Positions 1 through 6,938 of a stretch of DNA of 64,000 nucleotides are shown one piece after another. The stretch spans positions 233,471 through 297,470 of the forward strand of contig JAVKTT010000003.1 of assembly GCA_031460505.1 (NCBI GenBank). The letters run 5' to 3'. Below the pieces are notes generated by a model. It searched no databases and was not told the origin of the DNA. It saw only the letters and a program-made list of their open reading frames with translations. Positions within the stretch are counted from its first letter, which is position 1; each line of letters begins with the position of its first letter. The stretch is from JAAYTL01 sp031460505 (lineage in GTDB: Bacteria > Bacillota > Clostridia > Tissierellales > Tissierellaceae). A program made the translations under genes and the position numbers.

Positions 1-721
1 TGCCCATTGCAACGCCAAGTCCTGCAAAATCAATCATAGAAATATCATTTTCATTGTCACCGATTGCAATTACTTCATGTGATGATATATTTAAATGACT
101 ACACAGGTATTCTAAGCTGTTCCCCTTAGAAACATAACTATCCATTACTTCTAGATTATTTCCCCAGGAAGTACATATGTTAATATCTTCAATATATTTC
201 AGTCTACTTTTTAATCTATTCAATTTATCTCTATCATCATCTAAAAATAAAAACTTGTAGACATTTATTCCCTTATTTAGAATTTCTTCCGCATTATCAA
301 AAATATTTACTTTAATCTCATTTCCACTCTTTTTTGATTCTTCAGTATTGTAGAAGTTTAGAACTTCTTCAACATAAACATTAGAATAAAAACTATTATC
401 ATCATAAAAGTGAAAATAAATATTTTCACTTTGCCCAATTTCTATAACCTCTTTTACTGATTTTGATTTCATAGGTTTATCAAAAATAATGTTTTTATCT
501 TCATCTATCATTATAGCACCATTACATGAAATTATAGGTTTATTAAGGTTTAATTTAATAGAATGATTGATAGCTGATTTAAGAATTCTACCGGTTGCTA
601 GAACTACATAGACGCCTTTTTTACTTGCATCATATATGGCTTGCCTAGTTCTATCACTTACGGTACCCTTGCTATTTAATAGAGTTCCATCCATATCAAT
701 AGCTACTAATTTGTAACTCAT
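1..721 (-). CDS. Cof-type HAD-IIB phosphatase, C-terminus cut by window edge
   Basis: The reading frame starts with ATG at 721 behind an AGGAGG site and runs off the left edge, so about 240 residues are visible. The N-terminus has the HAD nucleophile motif DMDGTLLNS (around residues 9-17), followed by the ATGR motif II near residue 43. The GDNENDISM motif IV of Cof-type enzymes is near the visible C-terminus. These proteins are cytosolic, Mg-dependent sugar-phosphate or nucleotide phosphatases, and the substrate cannot be read from sequence. The family is usually 260-280 residues, so only the last few tens are missing. A weak promoter (TTTATA, 17 bases, TATATT) precedes it, and it appears to be monocistronic at its 5' end. 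Confidence 0.9.
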   Translation of the reverse strand, partial: MSYKLVAIDMDGTLLNSKGTVSDRTRQAIYDASKKGVYVVLATGRILKSAINHSIKLNLNKPIISCNGAIMIDEDKNIIFDKPMKSKSVKEVIEIGQSENIYFHFYDDNSFYSNVYVEEVLNFYNTEESKKSGNEIKVNIFDNAEEILNKGINVYKFLFLDDDRDKLNRLKSRLKYIEDINICTSWGNNLEVMDSYVSKGNSLEYLCSHLNISSHEVIAIGDNENDISMIDFAGLGVAMG

Positions 722-784
722 ATTTTACCTCCTTTTTACATACAATTTAAATATACCATAGTTTTGATAAAATATAAACACAAA

Positions 785-820
785 AATAACGACCAACCTC
801 TATCTAGGTTAGTCATTATT
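785..820 (-). terminator. Intrinsic terminator after the first GNAT gene
   Basis: A 15-base stem with a 6-base loop reads better on the minus strand, where the two imperfect positions become G-U pairs, and a T-rich run follows at 787-781. It lies downstream of the acetyltransferase at 901-1308 and upstream of the HAD gene promoter. Confidence 0.7.
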
Positions 821-832
821 TTTTTATTTTTC

Positions 833-873
833 TGGGACATAGGGTCAGAATTATATCTCATATCCCCTCTGTC
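833..873. repeat. REP-like imperfect palindrome
   Basis: The arms GGGACATAGGG and CCCCTCTGTCC are nearly complementary and flank a 19-base centre. The GGGACA...TGTCC pattern resembles the short REP-like palindromes scattered in clostridial genomes. That resemblance is from memory and was not searched. A related sequence lies at 25561-25587. Confidence 0.35.
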
Positions 874-900
874 CTTCTAATCATTATTATTGTAAATTAC

Positions 901-1308
901 TTACTTCATAAAGGCAATACAATTATAATCAGAAGATTTTACCATACCACTTTTCGTATAAAAATTAATTGTCTTTTCAGTATTGTCTGTCATTAAAATT
1001 ATCTGACGAATTGATGTATATTTCTCTAAAATCAATCTCAATAAACTACTTCCAATACCTTGTCCTTGATATTCTTTTAAAACTAAAATATCCTGTATAT
1101 AGATAATAGTATGGTTATCTCCTATTACACGAATTAAACCCACTAATTTATCTTGATCCCAAACAGTGAATACTTTTAGTGAATTCTCAATAGCATTTTT
1201 TAGCCTAATACTATCATTTGTATATGAAGACCATCCTACATCATTATATAAATCAATTAGCTCTTCAACTCTAGGTACAACATCTTCTTTAATTATTATC
1301 TTACTCAT
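901..1308 (-). CDS. GNAT family N-acetyltransferase
   Basis: The 135-residue product is a single GNAT domain. The acetyl-CoA binding motif A is visible as VLKEYQGQGIGSSLL (residues 76-90, with the Q-x-x-G-x-G/A pattern at 81-86), and motif B follows near NFYTKSG. Members transfer an acetyl group from acetyl-CoA to an amine on a small molecule or protein N-terminus, in the cytosol. The substrate is unknown. An AGGA-type ribosome site precedes the ATG. A terminator follows at 785-820, so the gene looks like a single transcription unit. The family is certain and the function is not. Confidence 0.85.
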   Translation of the reverse strand: MSKIIIKEDVVPRVEELIDLYNDVGWSSYTNDSIRLKNAIENSLKVFTVWDQDKLVGLIRVIGDNHTIIYIQDILVLKEYQGQGIGSSLLRLILEKYTSIRQIILMTDNTEKTINFYTKSGMVKSSDYNCIAFMK

Positions 1309-1456
1309 TTTATCCTCCTCAAATTTTACTATCTAATTTGAAGATTAATTCTTAATCTACCCACCTTGCCCACTCCTTTTAATAAACTCACTCTTATTAA
1401 CAATATAATAATCATGATGATTTTACAAGTTGAATAACCCCAGACAACAAAAGGTT

Positions 1457-2002
1457 CTAATCATTAAAGAATTCCTCCCTACTTATTTCGTAGTCAACAA
1501 GACTTCGCCAGTTCCCTACTTGATCTTGCCATATATTTTCTTGTATGCCAATCTTCCTTGCTCCAATCTTATTCTCATAGACATATTGGGCCCTTTTGTT
1601 TTCAAGCATTGTATCCCAAATGACTTTATCTATTGAAAACTTGGAATTGATGGCTTCATCTGTAAAAAGGAATTCTAATAACATCATGATAATTTTTGGC
1701 CCATATCCTCGATTTTGATAATCAGATTCACATATTTTCCATCCAGGGTATGCAGCTCCATCACCTTTAATTCTATAGCTTAACTCCCCTATAGGCTTCT
1801 TATCAATTTCTATGATACAAAGTTGGCTTAATTTACCTTCCCAGTTACCAATATTATTTTTAGTCTCTTCTAAAGATTCTCCTATACCATTAGGAAAACC
1901 TGCATGTTCCATAATCAATCCATCATTCCACCATTCATTTAATTGAATAGCATCATCTAGAGTAGCACTTCTAATAACAATATTATCTTTTTCTATTCTC
2001 AT
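1457..2002 (-). CDS. GNAT family N-acetyltransferase (RimJ/RimL-like or resistance-type)
   Basis: The product is a 181-residue GNAT protein with a YQNRGYGPKIIMMLL acetyl-CoA loop and the VIWDTMLENKRAQYVYENK region typical of the Acetyltransf_3/RimL group and of some aminoglycoside acetyltransferases. The start at 2002 is chosen over an in-frame ATG at 2014 because GGAGGA (2007-2012) sits 4 bases upstream of it, while nothing resembling a ribosome site precedes 2014. Directly upstream lie a short peptide frame and an 8-bp hairpin, an arrangement used by inducible resistance genes. The substrate is not known, and a role in antibiotic modification is an inference from this leader only. Confidence 0.8.
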   Translation of the reverse strand: MRIEKDNIVIRSATLDDAIQLNEWWNDGLIMEHAGFPNGIGESLEETKNNIGNWEGKLSQLCIIEIDKKPIGELSYRIKGDGAAYPGWKICESDYQNRGYGPKIIMMLLEFLFTDEAINSKFSIDKVIWDTMLENKRAQYVYENKIGARKIGIQENIWQDQVGNWRSLVDYEISREEFFND

Positions 2003-2025
2003 ACTGTCCTCCATTAATTTTTTTC

Positions 2026-2052
2026 GGAGGGTTTATAGAGCGTGAACCCTCC
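2026..2052 (-). promoter_or_regulatory. Leader hairpin upstream of acetyltransferase
   Basis: GGAGGGTT (2026-2033 on the plus strand) and AACCCTCC (2045-2052) form a perfect 8-bp stem with an 11-base loop. On the transcribed (minus) strand the stop codon of the leader peptide lies at the edge of the hairpin. A run of A rather than U follows, so this is not an ordinary terminator. The CCTCC in one arm could instead pair with the GGAGG ribosome site of the acetyltransferase. Confidence 0.6.
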
Positions 2053-2080
2053 ATACACGATTAATTGTCATTTTCATCAT
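2033..2080 (-). CDS. Candidate 15-residue leader peptide
   Basis: ATG at 2080 opens a frame encoding MMKMTINRVWRVHAL and ends at TAA (2035-2033). An AGGAAG ribosome site at 2089-2094 lies 8 bases upstream, which is better than chance for so short a frame. The last codons overlap the first arm of the hairpin at 2026-2052, so a stalled ribosome would disrupt that stem. This geometry is known for translation-attenuation leaders of antibiotic-resistance genes. The peptide is not recognised, and its expression is an inference. Confidence 0.5.
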   Translation of the reverse strand: MMKMTINRVWRVHAL

Positions 2081-2100
2081 ATCGCCCACTTCCTTTCTTA

Positions 2101-2118
2101 CAAATTAATATTAGTTTG
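2101..2118. promoter_or_regulatory. 18-bp palindrome upstream of leader peptide
   Basis: The sequence CAAATTAATATTAGTTTG is palindromic apart from one pair. It lies about 7 bases upstream of the ribosome site of the leader peptide, where a repressor operator would be expected. No binding protein is identifiable. Confidence 0.35.
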
Positions 2119-2209
2119 TATTTAAATCTTAATAATCTTTAGATAATTTATTCTACATAAGTTGGAAAAATCCTTCTTTTTTGTAACAATATTAAAAAAC
2201 TACCTCCAA

Positions 2210-3487
2210 TCAATGATTGTGGTAGTTATTATCAATTTTAATTTTATCTAATAAATCATCTACAGATTCTATACATATCATTCCTTGGTCTTTCATCTGG
2301 TCAATGATTTGTTTGGCTTCTCCATTAGTGTAATCAAAATCCATCGTATTATCTGCTAAGTAATAAACCTTTTTCCCGTTTTCCAATGCATGTTTAGCAG
2401 CTACTAAGTTTTTTAAATTTCCAGTACCAATTGGTACATTTGATATAACAACTATATCAGATTTATTCATTAACTTAATATTTTTTTGATGTGTTTCATC
2501 GCTTATTCCTGAAAAAGGAATTTCCTCAACCATAGTAATATTTAAATTCCTTCCATGTTCCCAATCAGAATCACCAGCATTTAACACTCCCAAGGATAAT
2601 TCAAAACCCTCCTGATATAATTTGTTGATAATTTCCTGACCTGAGCCTCCACCACAAACTATGTGGATATTGTTATATTTAAAATTATTACTCTTCTTTT
2701 TTATTTCAATTGGAGTTAGATGAATGGTATCAGTATATTTGTTTTTCTCTAGAGCTACTTTCATATCATATGCATCTTCCATATTTTCTATAGTAATAAC
2801 TTCCTCCGGTGTACCATTCCCTAAAATCTTTCCTTTGTGAAGTAATATAATCTCATCTGAATATCTACAAGCCATGTTTATATCATGTATAACTAATACT
2901 ACGGTAAGCCCAGTTTCTATATTTAATCTTTTTAACAGATTTAGAATGTCCATCTGATGATTTATATCTAGGTTTGATGTTGGTTCGTCTAATAATATGA
3001 TTGAAGGCTTCTGAGCCAAAGCCTTTGCAATAAATACTCTTTGTCTTTCTCCACCTGATATTTGATTTATAGCCCTGTCCTTTAAATCCAAAGTATTAGT
3101 CAGCTTTAGTGACTCATTTATAATTTTATAATCAAGTTCATCTTCACCTTCAAAGCGATTTTTATGTGGATGTCTCCCCATCATAACTATATCTTCTGCA
3201 GTAAACTCATAATCTATATTTGTATCTTGAGGAACTAAAGCAATTTTCTTTGCTACTTCTCTTTTTTTATATGATGAAATATCCTTTTCATACAAAAGAA
3301 TTTGACCTTTACTTGGTTTGTATATTTGGTTTAAAGTTTTAAGTAGTGTTGATTTACCAGACCCATTAGGACCAATTATGCTTACAAAGCTTCCAGCTTT
3401 AATACTAAAGCTAATATCCCTTATTACCAAATTATCTCTATATCCAAATTCTAATTTTTTGACTTCTAATGCGTTCATTTTCTCCAC
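2210..3487 (-). CDS. btuD: Cobalamin-type ABC importer ATP-binding protein with extra C-terminal domain
   Basis: Residues 5-250 form a FepC/BtuD-class ATPase with Walker A GPNGSGKS (39-46), signature SGGER (144-148), Walker B ILLDEP (164-169) and switch His201. It powers import through the adjacent permease. Residues about 272-418 form an added Rossmann-like domain beginning IHIVCGGGSG, which ordinary BtuD (about 250 residues) lacks. I cannot assign its function. The frame opens with GTG at 3487, and an ATG at 3478 is an alternative that has GGAG placed very close. The gene follows the permease by 6 bases in the riboswitch-controlled operon. Cobalamin, or a precursor, is inferred as substrate from the riboswitch. 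Confidence 0.85.
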   Translation of the reverse strand: MEKMNALEVKKLEFGYRDNLVIRDISFSIKAGSFVSIIGPNGSGKSTLLKTLNQIYKPSKGQILLYEKDISSYKKREVAKKIALVPQDTNIDYEFTAEDIVMMGRHPHKNRFEGEDELDYKIINESLKLTNTLDLKDRAINQISGGERQRVFIAKALAQKPSIILLDEPTSNLDINHQMDILNLLKRLNIETGLTVVLVIHDINMACRYSDEIILLHKGKILGNGTPEEVITIENMEDAYDMKVALEKNKYTDTIHLTPIEIKKKSNNFKYNNIHIVCGGGSGQEIINKLYQEGFELSLGVLNAGDSDWEHGRNLNITMVEEIPFSGISDETHQKNIKLMNKSDIVVISNVPIGTGNLKNLVAAKHALENGKKVYYLADNTMDFDYTNGEAKQIIDQMKDQGMICIESVDDLLDKIKIDNNYHNH

Positions 3488-3493
3488 TACTTT

Positions 3494-4537
3494 CTATATG
3501 CTCTTCTTCTTGCTTCTTAGTAAGTATATAAAAAAAGGTCCTCCAAATAATGCAGTTATTATACCTACTGGTATCTCAATAGGAGATATAAGGGTCCTTG
3601 CAATGGTATCAGCGAATATCATAAATATACTTCCTAATAATGCAGACGCTGGTAGAAGTATTCTATGATCAGGACCAATTAATAATCTAACTATATGAGG
3701 TATAATTAAACCAACAAATCCAATTATACCGCTTACAGATACACTAATCGCAGTTATAAATGTACCTAATAATAAAATATATGTCTTTGTTCTTTCTACA
3801 TCTACACCTAAACTTTGGGCTGATTCTTCTCCTGTAAGTAGGATATTTAGGTCCCTAGCAAAGAAACAAATGACTATTATACAAACTATAGATGGAATAA
3901 ATATACCTAATACTGGATCCCAGCCCTTTCCAGTCAAACTTCCCAGCGTCCAATATGTGATTTTTACCATATCTTTATCAGATATAATCATTATAAATGA
4001 CATAATAGCAGTAAGAAACTGGCCAACTGCAACCCCTGCTAATAACAATGTAGTTACTGGAACCTTATTTTTAACCCTTGCTATATTATAAACAGTAAAT
4101 ACTGCCAATAAAGCACCAATAAATGCAAATATTGTAATAGGTGATACTGTAAAAAAGCTGATATTTATTTTTAATACTATTGCTATAGCTGCACCTAAGG
4201 CTGCTCCTGATGAAATTCCTATTACATAGGGATCAGCCATAGGATTTTTAAACATACCTTGAAAGGCAGCACCAGCTACAGAAAGACTGGCTCCAATTAT
4301 AGCTCCTAATAAAACCCTAGGCAATCTAATATTCCATATTATTGATTTTGCAGAATCTGCAATATTTGATATATCGATATGACCTTTAAGCAATGGAATC
4401 TTTGACCCTATGATTTTAAATATATCTAAAACACCTACCTTAGCAGTGCCTATGGTAGTAAACAATCCTATAGAAAATATTAATAAAATCAATAAAGTAA
4501 TAATAATTAGATTGTACTTGGCTTTATTTGTTCTCAA
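3494..4537 (-). CDS. btuC: FecCD/BtuC-family ABC importer permease
   Basis: This is a 347-residue integral membrane protein with about ten hydrophobic helices and the family hallmarks SVAGAAFQGMFKNPMADPYVIGISSGA (by position about 84-110), LLLAGVAVG and GIIGFVGLIIPHIVRL near the C-terminus. It forms the dimeric channel for cobalamin or a similar corrinoid. The start codon is TTG at 4537, supported by GAGGT 7 bases upstream. The gene sits between the binding-protein and ATPase genes with spacings of 15 and 6 bases. FecCD permeases also serve haem and siderophores. The upstream cobalamin riboswitch favours B12. Confidence 0.9.
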   Translation of the reverse strand: MRTNKAKYNLIIITLLILLIFSIGLFTTIGTAKVGVLDIFKIIGSKIPLLKGHIDISNIADSAKSIIWNIRLPRVLLGAIIGASLSVAGAAFQGMFKNPMADPYVIGISSGAALGAAIAIVLKINISFFTVSPITIFAFIGALLAVFTVYNIARVKNKVPVTTLLLAGVAVGQFLTAIMSFIMIISDKDMVKITYWTLGSLTGKGWDPVLGIFIPSIVCIIVICFFARDLNILLTGEESAQSLGVDVERTKTYILLLGTFITAISVSVSGIIGFVGLIIPHIVRLLIGPDHRILLPASALLGSIFMIFADTIARTLISPIEIPVGIITALFGGPFFIYLLRSKKKSI

Positions 4538-4552
4538 TTTAATAACCTCATT

Positions 4553-5524
4553 TTACTCAAATACTTCTGGGTGTAAAGCACGTGCAATTAATTCTAGACC
4601 ATCAACAATTCTTGGTCCAGGTCTAGATATTGTATTACCATCTAGTAAATATACTTCCCCATTCTTTATGGCAGTTATATTTTCATATCCAGGTCTTGCT
4701 AAAATTGATTCAACTGTTTTTTCCGGTAAATCATTTGCTGTTAGATATATTTCTGGGTCATTTTCTATCAACTGTTCAATATCATAGTTTGGATATTCAC
4801 CTTCAGCGTCTTTAGCAACATTATCTCCATTCACCAAATTAATAAGACCATCTACAAATGAACCTGAACCAGCAGCCATTAAAGGTTCATGCCATACTTC
4901 ATAAAACACCTTAACAGTTTCTGTGCCCTTTACTTTAGCTACAATCTCATCTCTTTTTTGTGTCATATCTTCTACTAAAGCATTTCCTTCTTCTACTGTA
5001 TCAGTTGCAACTGCAATTTGTTTTATAGTATCAATTACTTCGTCAATTGACTCAGGTAAGAATGAAATTACAGGTATTCCAGCGCCACTGAATATCTGAC
5101 TTGCATCGGAGTCTAATTCACCATAATTAACAATTAAATCTGGCTCTAACTCTATAATTTTTTCAAAGTTTGTAGCCATAAAATCTCCGATTTTTTCTAC
5201 AGCTAATGCTTCTTCTGGATAATCGCAAAAAGCAGTAACCCCCACTATTTTATCTCCTAATCCTAAGGCATACAGAATTTCAGTGTTATTAGGTGCCATT
5301 GAAATAATTCTCTCAGGTGCTTCCTCTAATGTAACGATATTTCCAAAACCATCTTTAATTGATATACGATATGTTGTTTCTACATTATTATTTACTTCAT
5401 CTTGTTGATTTGGTTCTTCAACATTTTGTCCATTATCTGAATTATCCTGTGTACAACCTACAACTCCTACTAAAATCAACATCATTGCTAAAAATAATAA
5501 AATATTCTTTGTACTTCTTTTCAT
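4553..5524 (-). CDS. btuF: Cobalamin-type ABC substrate-binding lipoprotein
   Basis: The 323-residue product has a lipoprotein signal (charged MKRSTK, hydrophobic run, lipobox VVGC at about residues 21-24) and then an acidic linker. A PeripBP_2/BtuF domain follows, with RIISMAPNNTEILYALGLGDKIVGV and ELEPDLIVNYGE motifs. It would capture corrinoid outside the membrane and deliver it to the permease. It is the first gene of the operon, with AGGAGG 6 bases before the ATG, and is separated from its promoter by the riboswitch and terminator. Domain family assignment is firm. Substrate is inferred from the riboswitch. Confidence 0.88.
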   Translation of the reverse strand: MKRSTKNILLFLAMMLILVGVVGCTQDNSDNGQNVEEPNQQDEVNNNVETTYRISIKDGFGNIVTLEEAPERIISMAPNNTEILYALGLGDKIVGVTAFCDYPEEALAVEKIGDFMATNFEKIIELEPDLIVNYGELDSDASQIFSGAGIPVISFLPESIDEVIDTIKQIAVATDTVEEGNALVEDMTQKRDEIVAKVKGTETVKVFYEVWHEPLMAAGSGSFVDGLINLVNGDNVAKDAEGEYPNYDIEQLIENDPEIYLTANDLPEKTVESILARPGYENITAIKNGEVYLLDGNTISRPGPRIVDGLELIARALHPEVFE

Positions 5525-5610
5525 TTTTTCCTCCTAGTTAGTTTAAATTTGTCATTTGACCTACAACATTAATTTGCTCCGCAGGACTCAATTGGGGAGT
5601 GCCCCAGGGT

Positions 5611-5644
5611 ACAAAAAAAGCTTACTCCAAAAAGGAATAAGCTT
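5611..5644 (-). terminator. Riboswitch-controlled intrinsic terminator
   Basis: On the minus strand AAGCTTATTCC, a 5-base loop and GGAGTAAGCTT form an 11-bp stem with one G-U pair, followed by a run of seven T at 5619-5613. It lies between the cobalamin aptamer and the first transporter gene, so it is the likely off-switch. Confidence 0.85.
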
Positions 5645-5667
5645 AATAATCTATTTACCCATCCCTC

Positions 5668-5835
5668 CCTCCGAGGCATTAAATCAATATTGGCAGGTAT
5701 CCTGGCTTATGGATCATCCTAAAACCAACACCTTCCCAGTTTCCCAGTGGTATACGTTGGCTTAGTACCCAATTACAGTAGCGGGGGCTGCAGTGGATTT
5801 TAACCACTTTCCCTTTGTCATTTAAGACGCCCTTT
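5668..5835 (-). promoter_or_regulatory. Cobalamin (B12) riboswitch
   Basis: Read on the minus strand, the segment has the hallmark core: GGGAAAGTGG, then AATCCACTGCAGCCCCCGC, ACTGTAA, and the B12 box AGCCAGGATACCTGCC (5707-5692). These match the conserved cobalamin aptamer in order and spacing. It leads into a terminator at 5611-5644 and then the btuFCD-like operon. Adenosylcobalamin-type ligand binding would be expected to switch the transporter off when B12 is plentiful. The outer boundaries are approximate. Confidence 0.93.
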
Positions 5836-5854
5836 ATTCAATTGAATTATTTAT

Positions 5855-5883
5855 ATAATATCAGAGTTCATTTGTTTATACAA
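5855..5883 (-). promoter_or_regulatory. Promoter of the cobalamin transport operon
   Basis: On the minus strand TTGTAT (5883-5878) and TATTAT (5860-5855) are spaced by exactly 17 bases, just upstream of the riboswitch aptamer. Confidence 0.65.
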
Positions 5884-5901
5884 GTGATAAATATGATTAT
5901 T

Positions 5902-5973
5902 AAGATTCTTCACTAACGTTCAAAATGACACAAGCCTTATCATCCTGAGACAGTATGAACATTACCTAGGATT
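5902..5973. repeat. Degenerate dispersed-repeat remnant
   Basis: The left part (AGATTCTTCACTAACGTTC, then AAAATGACA) and the right part (TCATCCTGAGACAGTATGAA) resemble the two halves of the GATTCTTCGCT...CAGAATGAC / TCATCCTGAG short repeats seen in many clostridial intergenic regions. The two halves form a loose inverted repeat. The match is from memory and imperfect. Confidence 0.3.
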
Positions 5974-5974
5974 T

Positions 5975-6625
5975 CTATTTCTTCGACTCTGTTTTAAAAT
6001 ACTTACAATATGGACTTATAGGACATTCTTCGCACATAGGGTTTCTAGCTTTACAAATCCTTCTTCCATGAAATATGATTAAATGATGAGCTTTGGTCCA
6101 CATATTCTTATCAATATTTTTCATCAAATCTATTTCAGTGTCTTCGACATTTTTACTATCAGCTAGTCCTATTCTATTGGATACTCTAAAAACATGGGTA
6201 TCTACAGCTATAGCAGGAACACCAAATGCATTGCTTACTACTACATTAGCAGTCTTTTTCCCTACTCCAGGCAAAGTCATTAACTCATCAATTGTATCTG
6301 GAACTTGACTATTGAATTCTTGTACTAAAATTCTACAAGTTTCTAATATATTTTTACTTTTATTTTTATAAAAGCCACAACTATATATTTTCCTTCCCAA
6401 CTGTTCTTCTGTTAAAGTTAGATAGTCCTCTGGAGTCTTATACTCCTTAAATAACTTGGCAGTTGTCTTATTAACTTGTACATCTGTACATTGTGCTGAC
6501 AAAATTGTAGCTACTAATAATTCAAAGGGATTTGTAAAATCAAGTTCTGCCTTAGCATCAGGATAAAGTTCTAATAATAACTCTAATACCTTTTCTACAT
6601 CATTTTTCTTTAGTATTTTTTTCAT
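5975..6625 (-). CDS. nth: Endonuclease III, base-excision repair
   Basis: The 216-residue product has the full family length. It carries the helix-hairpin-helix LPGVGKKTANVV with the catalytic lysine, the catalytic aspartate in VDTHVFRVSNR, and a C-terminal 4Fe-4S ligand set C-x6-C-x2-C-x5-C (CKARNPMCEECPISPYC). It removes oxidised pyrimidines from DNA and nicks the abasic site. It is followed downstream by the cobalamin operon on its own promoter. Upstream genes DUF503 and queG are tightly spaced and probably co-transcribed with it. Confidence 0.95.
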   Translation of the reverse strand: MKKILKKNDVEKVLELLLELYPDAKAELDFTNPFELLVATILSAQCTDVQVNKTTAKLFKEYKTPEDYLTLTEEQLGRKIYSCGFYKNKSKNILETCRILVQEFNSQVPDTIDELMTLPGVGKKTANVVVSNAFGVPAIAVDTHVFRVSNRIGLADSKNVEDTEIDLMKNIDKNMWTKAHHLIIFHGRRICKARNPMCEECPISPYCKYFKTESKK

Positions 6626-6633
6626 CTAATCAC

Positions 6634-6915
6634 CTACAACAATTCTATATTATATTCTATAATCTCAACTCTACTATCTCCATCTATAAACTTTAAAACA
6701 TTGGAGATAATCTCATTTGCATGTTGTGTATCATTTGTTACACAAGCAAATCCAATGACTGTTGTCTTCCAGCTATCGTTTAGCCCCACTTCTGCTATAG
6801 ATATATTAAATCTTGATTTAAGTCTACCTAATAAGCTTTTTAAAGCATGTCTTTTCTCTTTCAAAGAATTAGCTTCAAATATCTGCAATTTTAATTCACA
6901 AGCACCTATAATCAT
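6634..6915 (-). CDS. DUF503 (YlxP-like) protein
   Basis: This 93-residue protein begins MIIGACELKLQIFEANSLKEKR and contains the conserved KSLLGRLKSRFNISIAEVG and DGDSRVEIIEY segments of DUF503. In Bacillus the relative YlxP lies in the nusA-infB-rbfA region. The biochemical function is not established. Here it sits 8 bases upstream of nth and 23 bases downstream of queG, so it is likely part of one transcript. No membrane segment or catalytic motif is visible. Confidence 0.85.
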   Translation of the reverse strand: MIIGACELKLQIFEANSLKEKRHALKSLLGRLKSRFNISIAEVGLNDSWKTTVIGFACVTNDTQHANEIISNVLKFIDGDSRVEIIEYNIELL

Positions 6916-6938
6916 CTTGTCACCTTCTAAATTTATAA

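Noticed and set aside
1430..1636. 68-residue plus-strand frame
   Set aside because: It is a frame antisense to the acetyltransferase gene, has no ribosome site and encodes no recognisable protein.
5556..5765. 69-residue plus-strand frame
   Set aside because: It is antisense to the riboswitch and terminator. The B12-box match on the minus strand explains this DNA better.
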